Below, one piece after another: positions 14,901 to 21,311 of a stretch of DNA of 21,311 nt. The position numbers and the translations under genes are program-made. How positions within the stretch are numbered: position 1 is the stretch's first letter; every line of letters begins with the position of its first letter. The notes under the pieces were generated by a model. It worked only from the letters and a program-made list of their open reading frames with translations. It had not been told where the DNA came from and ran no database searches. The stretch spans positions 315,458 to 336,768 of the forward strand of contig NW_019091555.1 of assembly GCF_001949145.1 (NCBI RefSeq), read 5' to 3'. The DNA is from Acanthaster planci. Taxonomy: Eukaryota > Echinodermata > Asteroidea > Valvatida > Acanthasteridae.

Positions 14901-17900
14901 CGTGGTTCTTGTGTCTTCACGAAAGCCATTTTACAGCAATCACTTCTCTACAAGACCAATGCCGCTAATTATTTACGGCAGAGCTGTCCAATGAATAAGG
15001 AACACTTATACCAAGTGTACAGTTAACAACAGGTGAATGTCCTCAGTGACACAAGACTTTGAGAGACTGCTTCCTATCCACAGTCCACAATTTCACGGCA
15101 TCACTGACTTCTCCTGGGGTGTGAACTGTTATACATGAACTGACGCCCTAGCCTGACCTACCTGCGGCAGTATCACATGCTTCAGCAAGTTGACATCGAA
15201 CAGGTCCACGTAGGAGGCAAAATACTGCAGCAGGCAGAGACGGACGTGCATCTCCCGCGAGGGGAAGAGCTTGCAGACGACGGGGATGACATGCTGCTTG
15301 TACAAGTCCTCGGGGAACAGAGGATTGATCTGGTCGGAGAGAAACTCCCTGCGCTTGCTGTTAGATTCTGGTACGGTAACATGAATAGAAGTAATACAAA
15401 TTATGACATATTCCAGAAATGAATGACAAAAGCCTGTGGGCCCCCATGGGTGCGGTCTGGGCAGTCTTCATATGATACTCTTACCCCTGACTGGCAGGCT
15501 TAGAGTTATTTATGGATCCTTATGTACTCTTTTGGAGTATGCACGTCCATATTGAGAAGCCTTATCTTATGTTGAGACTAAATCTCCCCTTTACAGATAC
15601 ATCTGTGATGCCACACAGAGACTTTAAGCATTCTGAGTGGTGCCAACTTCCATTACGGTTTCCATACCAATAGATTGCTTTATTTATCAATTTTGACTTC
15701 GTTTAATCAGGCTAGCTCTATTAGTTACCACTGAAACAGTTTCCTTAGGGCCCCGGGAGAAGGAAGTGAGGAAGACATGATGTATATAGAGGTGGGAGGA
15801 AAAGCCCAGATGAGTATTTACATGTTAACGTACGGAATCAGGTTAGGATTTAACTTCAACCCATACATTGGTCTAGCTGGGATTCCAACCTAGGCTGCAG
15901 GGGCAGCAGGCGAGGAGAGTATCCCCATTTCCGTGATGCAAATGCAATTACCTCGCAGCGGAGTCATGAAGTGTGGCAAGACCATGGCCACGGCCATGGG
16001 CTCAGCCATAACGAAGCTGGACAGGAGCAATGGAGCCAGGCGGTTGGCCACCAGCTCCCGGGGCAGGCGGTGAAGTCTGGGTGCTAGACCTTCAAAGAAC
16101 GCATTCTTGGCTGCTTCACTCTTGACAGTCAGGTGGACCAGAAAGTTGGTGATCTCCAGAAAGTCGTTCCTGACAAATAAAATCACATTTTCCATTTGAA
16201 GGAAGTCATGCTGTTCGTTTGAACACACGGAAGATAAATTTGGAATAAATGACAATGTGACAGACTTCCCTTTACTCTACTGAACAAAAAACAGGAATTT
16301 CAAGTTTTTGACAAATTTTGCAATCCGTATTTTATCATATTTCACATTATTTTAACATTTGTGAGTTGAACAGATGTTCAATCTTCCACCGTTTTTAAGA
16401 GTAAATCTATATTTACATGATACTTACTTGAAGAGTTGGTCATGCAACAGAGTTGAAAGCCTGGGCCTCAGGGTGGGTTCCTCATTCAGAAACTCATCGT
16501 TAATTCGCTGCTCAAAATTTGCCGTCATTGAACCTGCATTGTTGGAGCAAAGAAAATGGAGTTTAAAAATGTATCACTCTCCTCACCCTCAACTCTACAT
16601 CCTGTTTGGTTTCTCTTGAAGAAGTATGCCAAACACAACGAAAACCTGACACAGGTGAAGCAGACACAGGCAAGTGCGATCAAGGATCAGTGGTTATCTT
16701 CCGGTTGGTACGTGATGCGCCTAGTGCATGTGTAAGGACATTGAAGTGGGACCAACTCTAAACAACCATTTTCAAGTCATTTAGGCCTACAGGGAGAAAA
16801 AGTGGCCATAGGAATGGAAAAATAACAACAGAAATGTGAAAATGATCGTTTACCAGTGGCATTCTTACATTTCTGTTTTTCTGACATCTTTTCTTACAGC
16901 TGGTTCTCTCTGCATTGTGCTATTCAAAGCAGCTATGGCACCCAGGTTGGTCCTGAATAGTCCACTGGTCTAGTCCAACTATCACTGACTAACATGCATT
17001 TGTTCAGGGTTAAGTCGAACCATGGTTAAAGAGCACCTCTGAGGAAAACACGTTTTCTCCTATTTTATCTGTTCAAATAAATATGGAAGCATCCAAATCG
17101 AACGCAGTGCCATTTGTCTTCGGAGCTCAACTTTAACAAGCTCAAAAATGGTTTCTTTTCTGTTCGTGCCAAGCTCTGAATGTAGATTGCATCTTTAGGA
17201 GAAAACTGAGAAAACAAAGGAAACCCTCGCCCTGTGTTTGTTGTGGATAAACCCTGTGCATGTCATGTAATACATCTAGCCATTGTTTGGCATGCCCAAG
17301 GGTTTATCCCTTCATTTTCTCTGTTTTCTCAGAATGACGCAGAGAAAATGTGTTTTCCTTAGAGGTGTTCTTTAACTATGGTCCTTGACCGCACTTGTTC
17401 GTGGCTGTTGGATGCAACAAAATGCAACCCTGAACACAAATCTGCCAATACATGGTGTGGCTGCACAGCGTGTCCTGCCTCTTGTGTTGAAAATTAAATT
17501 CAATAAATTACAACTGAGCTCTATCACTACTGCATATACTGAAATTTGGCTTGCGGTTGAAAGAAAGGAATACGTCAGGACAGATTTCTGTTTTAGAATA
17601 ATCTGCAGTTCTCAATCACACATGTCCAACAGTATCTGAATTTGAATCGTATAGTCGGCAAAGCCTCCATCAGGAAACATCACACCAACTTGAGGTTAAG
17701 TTTGGGGGGTGTGGAGCTAGACATGTCTTCAGTAGCTAAAGGAGTTTTATTAGGCTGTCAATGTTCCTGAGGCATGTGACTAACGCTGCATCAGAATCTC
17801 TTGTGTAGAGCTAGGTCTAGGTCTTTGCTCCATTGGAAAAGTGTGGAGACGCGTAGACAATAGACTTAGCCGTAGCTCTGGAAGCCCGTTTCGGACGTGG

Positions 17901-20900
17901 CCTAAATGTAAACAACGCCACCACGTGTGGACTGCCTTGGCCACGGTGATCACATATATTCCCACGGGCAGCTTCCACCACGTGCGAGCGCACGTGCGAA
18001 CGCTGCATGCCTGACTAGTTTAATTTGAATAGGAAGATTAGCATGACAATACTATGCACTCATTACCATCACAACACATCACAGGTCCAGCACGATCGTG
18101 ACATCACAGGAAAGAGGTCTGTATCATCGCGTTAGAGCAACAAGGTCGTATCTCATTTACGAAACAAATGAGGGTTACAACCTTGTTGCTCTGACACGAC
18201 ACGCAAAGGTTACAAGCCCCAGCAGATCAAGACTCAAGACCCATGACCAAGATCCCCTCCCGGCCGCAGGGTCCCTTATACCCAAAGCCAACTAGATAAG
18301 GCCCCTGGCTCTCTTACTCTCCCCTACCGAGGTTGTACTTCCCACCATATCCAACATATCATGAGCAAGAATGACATCGAGGTATTCTACACAGCCCCTC
18401 TCAAGATCCGCCGCCTGCTGACATCCCATCGTCACAACCCATTGCATCCAGTCACCTTATATAAACAGCTTCATCATCAGCATCTCTTCAGTCTCCCGAC
18501 GACAGACTGAGCACGCAATCTGAAACGTTGAGTATACTCCTTGTTCTTTTCAGAACCACACATATTCATGAGAGATATATTCCTTCGCATGGTGCTACCG
18601 CAAGCCTTTCCACGTATTATGTGACCGGCTCCACAAAAATGGGTATTATTGGACAAATGAGTTACAGACACATTTGACTTGGTAACATTATAAGCTTTAA
18701 TTTGGTGTACGTTTGAACCCTATGGCATTTTGCAATCTGGAGATTTAAGGATTTTTGCATTATCATATCATACACATTAACAGAATTACTTTCAGATATA
18801 AAGCCCTTTAAACGCAGAAAGTGGAAAAAGAAATCAGCCAAGAAGAGAGTCTTTTGATACCCATAGCAACAGTTAGGTTTCTTGTATGAATTGTGAAAGT
18901 ACTGATATAATAGAAGCCCAAAAACCAGGAAGTAAAAAATCACCCTGTGTCCCTTAATACCCTTTGTTGCAGAGCAGGTCACATATAACTGGAGCGCGGC
19001 CATTTGTGATGGGATCTACGAAAACCCTTCGCATGGTGAGCTTTGTCAGTTTGGTGCATATCAACTTCAAATTGAGCTGGACACTGCCCTGTTTTCAAAA
19101 CTGTTTAATTTGTGATTCCAGACAACCGAGATTCATGTTGTAGACAACCTAGAATCATAAATGGAATGTAGCTGAAAACAAGAGCTTGTCCATATTAAAT
19201 GGAAGTTTATATGCACCCAAATGACAAAGCTCACCATGTGAAGGGTTTTTGCAGATCGTATCACAATTCTGGTGCAAATGGCTGATCAAACGCGATGACT
19301 ACCTGTGCCCGCGCAGCTACCTGTCTACTCCTGGGTAGAGACAGGCACGTTTGGGTAAAGTCACCCTTGGGTAAGGTCACAACATGTGCTGGATTTAAAC
19401 TGCTGATTCCATGATCTGCAGTTACAGACCTTATTCAATGGGTCACACGTTCCAATAAAACAAGACAAGATAACTGCTTACCAAGGTCTGTGAGATACTC
19501 CAGCATGTTCTGGGCGAGAATGCCAAACGCGTACGCATCCCTGGCGTGGCCAAACTGGGGAGCTGTGGACGAAACGCTGTCCTCTTGCTCCTCGGGAGGG
19601 ATTGCTTGAGCATTCCTCAGGGGCTTGCTCTGCTTGAGAAACTGGCAGATGCAGGAAAATGACAAAGTGAAGGGTTATGCACACAGCATGTTGTGAGCGG
19701 AAGCAAATACCAGGAGGGCTGGTTTTGGGTGGGGCTGGAAATGAAGGGTTAACTTTTCTGGAAGAGTGGTCCCAACACTTTCCCACTGAAAAAGTGGGAA
19801 AAAAAATTGGGTATAAGTCTTGATATCTATGATGTTTAACAGATATTCTTGGGACTTTTTTGGTTATACATGTATATGTCAAAAACTACCATTAGTCAAA
19901 CAGACAGGAGAGTAGTTAGTTACCGTTAAATTAAATCTGTATATTAAATGAAATTAAATACTCTTAAATCTGCCACTGGGTGTGGCCACAATTCAATGGA
20001 CTGCTCAGCCTGGCTGGTGCTCTTCCAATGTGACTGACTACGTTTGTCTTCCACACCACTGGTACTTTGCAAACATAGAAACCAGCTATTATTTCACAGA
20101 CAAGTAGGTTTACGTCTCACCTGCACAGTGGCATCCTCAAATTTGCAGAGGTGCTCCATGCCGCCCAACCTCCAGCCACCATCCTGGACGCTGACGTAGA
20201 TCGAGGACAGGCAGACGTTGTTGTGAGACGCCCCTCCCTGGACAAAGGGAAACGATTGATGCATAGTAAGAAAAACAGTGTTGAGGTGACGAAGTGGCAA
20301 GGTCCTTGCTGTCAGTGTGTGAGAATGCATGTTGTGCATACATGGATGGCCTGTGAAAAATGCACCAATATATTGTTCTGAAAATTGGTGCTTCAAAGAA
20401 GTTTCGTCTCTCCTGTTTCTGAGTTGAGGGGACGGACTGACCAGAAAATAGGCATTTCATTGCCTCACATATCACAGCATTTCCTGATGTTGGTCAGGCA
20501 ATGTTGCTGCAGCACCACTAGGGGAAAGAATTCAATACACGAACACCCTACTATGAGACTTGTCTGAAAACTTCCCAAGTGTTTTCTAAGCAAATGCTGC
20601 AACATTTTCCCTTCTGAATTTGACTTTTGAGACCATTATCACTTTTAGATGACTGATGTCACCGCAGGGAAAAATTGGTGATGTCCATGTATGGAATTGG
20701 GAGTAATTGCAGAATACCCCGCCATTCTAAACAAAGACCCCTGGAATGACTGGTTACGTGGGTACAAGGCGAAAATCCCTTGAGAAGAGTGTGACACTTT
20801 GACCTGTACCTGGCTATGAGGGTGATCATGCGGGGTGGGGTTTTCTGCAATTGAGCTTGTAATTTTTCCTCCACTATATCATGGAGCTATAGCTATAGCC

Positions 20901-21311
20901 TTACGGTCCAAGATCCTTCAAAATCTGCCAGAAAAATTGAGAATCTAGGAAAATAAGCCCAGCCAATTATTACTACACAGAGGATTTGCTGTTGCTTGAA
21001 AGTTAAAGCACACAAAACGTGGGACTGGTTCACTGTACAGTGGAATTCAGTCGGCAACAATTCTGGCTAAATTTGGATTAAGCTGTCTTGGGCAGGGTTC
21101 AAGCTGGTTTGAGGTGATTTCTGGCATCACAGTTGCGCATTACCCTGTCATGAAGAAAGCTGAGGGCCTCGGCAATGTTGTACAGGCCTGCGCAGATCTC
21201 CTCAGGTGTGAGGCTGCCCAACACTATCTCCAGCGGGCGCACCTGCTCTGTTATCAGATAGGTTCCTTCCACATTGTCGCAGGAAGCGAAGAACTTCAAG
21301 ATGGTTGGGTG
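11888..21311 (-). CDS. SCYL3: SCYL3/PACE-1, SCY1-like pseudokinase 3, ten coding exons, 5' end outside window
   Basis: SCYL3 is a catalytically dead kinase-fold protein. In mammals it binds the C-terminal domain of ezrin and is found at the Golgi and cell edge. The ten exons join in frame to 775 residues; human starts about 61 residues earlier. The order is kinase-like domain (21311-19482), linker, HEAT-type helical repeats (about 16534-14636), a charged coil (13746-14037) and an acidic tail rich in Asp-Trp. SCYL3 rather than SCYL1 is indicated by [44 protein letters not shown] and the W-rich end [16 protein letters not shown]. Pseudokinase status is visible: the HRD catalytic Asp is replaced in SHNNVCL, and DFG reads LGG in WRLGGME. 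The gene converges with RPL5. Confidence 0.93.
12226..13094 (-). CDS. SCYL3: SCYL3 long penultimate exon, disordered Asp-Trp-rich region
   Basis: The exon is 869 nt: two bases completing a codon, then 289 codons in one frame, ending GAT|GTAAGT. The acceptor is CTTTTCCCTGAACAG. The protein is Ser/Glu/Lys-rich and probably unstructured. Repeated Asp-Trp words stand out: [10 protein letters not shown] and, further on, [31 protein letters not shown] aligns with the human DWFADMIPEIKPS segment, which supports the SCYL3 call and the frame. The large frames on the opposite strand and in other minus frames here are shadows. Confidence 0.9.
13095..13745 (-). other. SCYL3 intron
   Basis: About 650 bp, AT-rich, with no repeat element or RNA gene recognised. 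The first bases after the donor chosen for the preceding exon stay open for 14 codons before a TAA at 13702-13704. Confidence 0.6.
13746..14037 (-). CDS. SCYL3: SCYL3 exon, end of HEAT region and charged coil
   Basis: The acceptor is TACTCTCACAG, with an 8-T tract. The exon has 97 codons plus one base, from [20 protein letters not shown] to KKAQSSGK. The second half is a highly charged helix, with runs such as [20 protein letters not shown], likely a coiled coil. The 3' boundary is uncertain. AAAG|GTCCGT (GT at 13744-13745) has the right phase (1) for the next exon. CGA|GTGGGA a few bases earlier also fits the phase but is a worse match. Confidence 0.82.
14038..14635 (-). other. SCYL3 intron with dispersed repeat copy
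   Basis: It contains the 14491-14575 repeat copy and a CRE at 14463-14470. Nothing else was recognised. Confidence 0.6.
14491..14575. repeat. dispersed repeat, second copy of the 9913-9990 segment
   Basis: AATGACAGAGGAATGCTTTT... here matches AATGACAAAAGAATGCTTTG... at 9913 in the same orientation. The shared words GTCACAGCT, AGCTT(A/G)TGA and GACT(T/A)GTGATGGA(T/C)GTG occur in the same order over about 80 bp. The two copies lie 4.6 kb apart, one intergenic and one in a SCYL3 intron, so they are traces of one mobile family. Confidence 0.65.
14636..14776 (-). CDS. SCYL3: SCYL3 exon, HEAT-repeat region
   Basis: The exon has 47 codons, phase 0 at both ends, from [20 protein letters not shown] through [18 protein letters not shown] to EGRPK. 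The acceptor is ATTGTTTTCCAG and the donor AAG|GTACGT. Human SCYL3 has VSLLGPEVVVGGERTKIF at this point, the most diagnostic match in the gene. Confidence 0.95.
14777..15161 (-). other. SCYL3 intron, 385 bp
   Basis: It contains an A12 run near 14811. No repeat element or RNA gene was recognised. Confidence 0.6.
15162..15367 (-). CDS. SCYL3: SCYL3 exon, HEAT-repeat region
   Basis: The exon is 206 nt. Two bases complete Glu, then 68 codons run from [20 protein letters not shown] through [13 protein letters not shown] and [20 protein letters not shown] to VILPQ. The donor is CAG|GTAGGT. Amphipathic helices with the VIPV...LF pattern align with RVIPVLLQLFEVHEEHVRM in human SCYL3. The exon is GC-rich, like the other exons. 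Confidence 0.94.
15368..15951 (-). other. SCYL3 intron, 584 bp
   Basis: No RNA gene or repeat element was confirmed. A lone tRNA box-B-like word near 15876-15893 is discussed among the rejected items. Confidence 0.6.
15952..16169 (-). CDS. SCYL3: SCYL3 exon, start of HEAT-repeat region
   Basis: One base completes Lys, then 72 codons and one base, from [20 protein letters not shown] through [20 protein letters not shown] to FMTPLR. The acceptor is TTATTTGTCAG and the donor GAG|GTAATT. It aligns with human NDFLEVVNFLKSLTLKSEEE and the following SRLVPLLLNQLVFAEPVAV. Confidence 0.95.
16428..16533 (-). CDS. SCYL3: SCYL3 exon, end of pseudokinase C-lobe
   Basis: The exon is 106 nt: two bases completing Gly, 34 codons ([20 protein letters not shown] ... 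[10 protein letters not shown]) and two bases. The acceptor is ACAATGCAG (weak) and the donor [20 protein letters not shown] matches the PKCRPALCTLL element near the end of the human kinase-like domain. Confidence 0.93.
16995..17436. mobile_element. foldback (MITE-like) element in the large SCYL3 intron
   Basis: The core arms are ACCATGGTTAAAGAGCACCT (from 17019) and ACCATAGTTAAAGAACACCT on the minus strand (from 17383). Pairing continues through CT(G/A)AGGAAAACAC(G/A)TTTTCTC. Further out, ATTTGTTCAGGGTT (left) and ATTTGTGTTCAGGGTT (right, minus strand) also match, but the right arm has about 35 extra bases between the blocks. Nested inverted pairs, GGATAAACCC/GGGTTTATCC and GAGAAAAC words, lie near the centre. 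No open frame is seen. It lies in the 2.9-kb intron 16534-19481. Confidence 0.75.
17922..17996. promoter_or_regulatory. cluster of three E-boxes (CACGTG)
   Basis: CACGTG occurs at 17922-17927, 17979-17984 and 17991-17996. The last lies in the palindrome CGCACGTGCG. CACGTG is the core of bHLH-zip sites (MYC/MAX, USF, TFE). Local GC and CpG content exceed those of the surrounding intron, so an intronic enhancer or alternative promoter is possible. Function is inferred from motif density alone. Confidence 0.35.
18134..18192. repeat. 13-bp inverted repeat with nested 7-bp stem
   Basis: AGAGCAACAAGGT (18134-18146) and ACCTTGTTGCTCT (18180-18192) are exact reverse complements. Inside them, CTCATTT (18152-18158) pairs with AAATGAG (18166-18172) around a 7-nt loop. 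The result is a two-stage hairpin of 59 nt. It could be the terminal hairpin of a mobile element or a transcribed structure. Confidence 0.85.
18361..18545 (+). mobile_element. possible degenerate retroelement fragment
   Basis: This stretch is C-rich, unlike the surrounding intron. A short + strand frame reads [20 protein letters not shown] and stops at a TGA near 18508. It is followed by ACTGAGCACGCAATCTGAAA and CGTTGAG. The peptide resembles linker sequence between reverse transcriptase and GIY-YIG domains of Penelope-like or related retroelements, and a CTGAAACGTTG-like word often follows such reading frames. Both comparisons are from memory and weak. A TATATAAA lies near 18457. Confidence 0.2.
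18620..18652 (+). repeat. third copy of the TGTGAYCGGCTC motif
   Basis: TGTGACCGGCTC at 18620, followed by CACAAAAATGGGTATTA, matches the copies at 232 (+) and 651 (-). Three copies in 18 kb mark an interspersed repeat family. Confidence 0.5.
18999..19282. mobile_element. 284-bp foldback (MITE-like) element in the large SCYL3 intron
   Basis: The arms start GCCATTTG at 18999 and, on the minus strand, GCCATTTG at 19282. They share GATCT(A/G)C(G/A)AAAACCCTTC, CATGGTGAGCTTTGTCA, GGTGCATAT(C/A)AACTTC and TGGACA in the same order for about 100 bp each. The right arm has about 10 extra bases near its tip. The centre holds a direct pair, AGACAACCGAGATTCAT and AGACAACCTAGAATCAT. There is no coding capacity. 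No clear target duplication was seen. Confidence 0.85.
19482..19641 (-). CDS. SCYL3: SCYL3 exon, pseudokinase C-lobe
   Basis: The exon has 53 codons plus one base, from [20 protein letters not shown] through [20 protein letters not shown] to LTDL. The acceptor is CATCTGCCAG and the donor TTG|GTAAGC. IPPEE and HARDAYAFG match human IPPEEMSPEF and HARDAFSFG, the remnants of the kinase P+1/APE region and the Asp-containing helix F. Confidence 0.95.
19642..20120 (-). other. SCYL3 intron, 479 bp
   Basis: No repeat element, RNA gene or regulatory motif was recognised. Confidence 0.6.
20121..20237 (-). CDS. SCYL3: SCYL3 exon, degenerate catalytic loop and DFG site
   Basis: The exon has 39 codons, phase 0 at both ends, from [20 protein letters not shown] to FEDATVQ. 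The acceptor is CCCTTTGTCCAG and the donor CAG|GTGAGA. The HRDxKxxN loop reads SHNNVCLSS and lacks the catalytic Asp. The metal-binding DFG reads LGG. Human SCYL3 has the same substitutions ([15 protein letters not shown]), so these losses belong to the family and are not damage. Confidence 0.95.
20238..21143 (-). other. SCYL3 intron, 906 bp
   Basis: No RNA gene, repeat element or exon was recognised on either strand. Confidence 0.6.
21144..21311 (-). CDS. SCYL3: SCYL3 exon, pseudokinase hinge region, cut by window edge
   Basis: At least 56 codons are visible, from [20 protein letters not shown] through [11 protein letters not shown] to ALSFLHDR, ending AGG|GTAATG. It aligns with human HPCLLRFLSC...VTERVQPLE...LIFLHDR. 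The glycine-loop and VAIK-equivalent parts, and the N-terminus with its possible myristoylation site, lie upstream, beyond the window. Confidence 0.94.

Noticed and set aside
15876-15893. tRNA box-B-like sequence (GGTTGGAATCC on the minus strand), suggesting a tRNA-derived SINE
   Set aside because: No matching box A at the right distance and no cloverleaf or tail was found.
18361-18560. Hammerhead ribozyme in the possible retroelement fragment
   Set aside because: GAAAC is present, but the required CUGANGA core and the paired stems could not be found.

Overview
This is animal nuclear DNA. Short GC-rich coding exons with GT-AG boundaries sit in AT-rich introns and intergenic DNA full of short foldback repeats. 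The protein sequences and the many small inverted-repeat elements suggest an invertebrate animal, perhaps a non-vertebrate deuterostome such as amphioxus, a hemichordate or an echinoderm. The species cannot be fixed from this window, and this placement is inference.

Two genes can be assembled exon by exon. They run tail to tail. On the + strand, six coding exons between 2631 and 7886 encode 60S ribosomal protein L5 (uL18, RPL5), complete except for the first two residues; exon 1 could not be placed. On the - strand, ten coding exons between 21311 and 11888 encode SCYL3/PACE-1, a SCY1-family pseudokinase. It enters the window at about residue 60 of the human protein and ends at a TGA stop at 11888. 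About 4 kb of non-coding DNA lies between the two stop codons.

The clearest non-protein signal is a pair of 80-nt C/D-box snoRNAs in consecutive RPL5 introns (4767-4846 and 6491-6570). They are about 90% identical and share a 14-nt guide antisense to the universally conserved 18S segment CGGTAATTCCAGCT. By the D'+5 rule they would 2'-O-methylate the nucleotide equivalent to human 18S U627, the SNORD65/yeast snR77 site. The host gene thus makes both a large-subunit protein and guides for small-subunit rRNA.

The rest is largely repeat-derived. Foldback (MITE-like) elements lie at 7181-7512 (its end is part of an RPL5 splice donor), about 16995-17436 and 18999-19282, and a longer non-autonomous DNA-transposon candidate spans 1105-2023. 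There is a 21-bp tandem repeat inside an inverted array near 10 kb, a 16-bp-arm palindrome at 10073-10107, and a dispersed motif seen in three places. A possible retroelement fragment lies near 18.4 kb. Candidate regulatory clusters are a CRE palindrome at 2286, AP-1-like sites near 11.6 kb and E-boxes near 17.95 kb. The first 950 bases may hold one or two minus-strand exons of an unrecognised gene.
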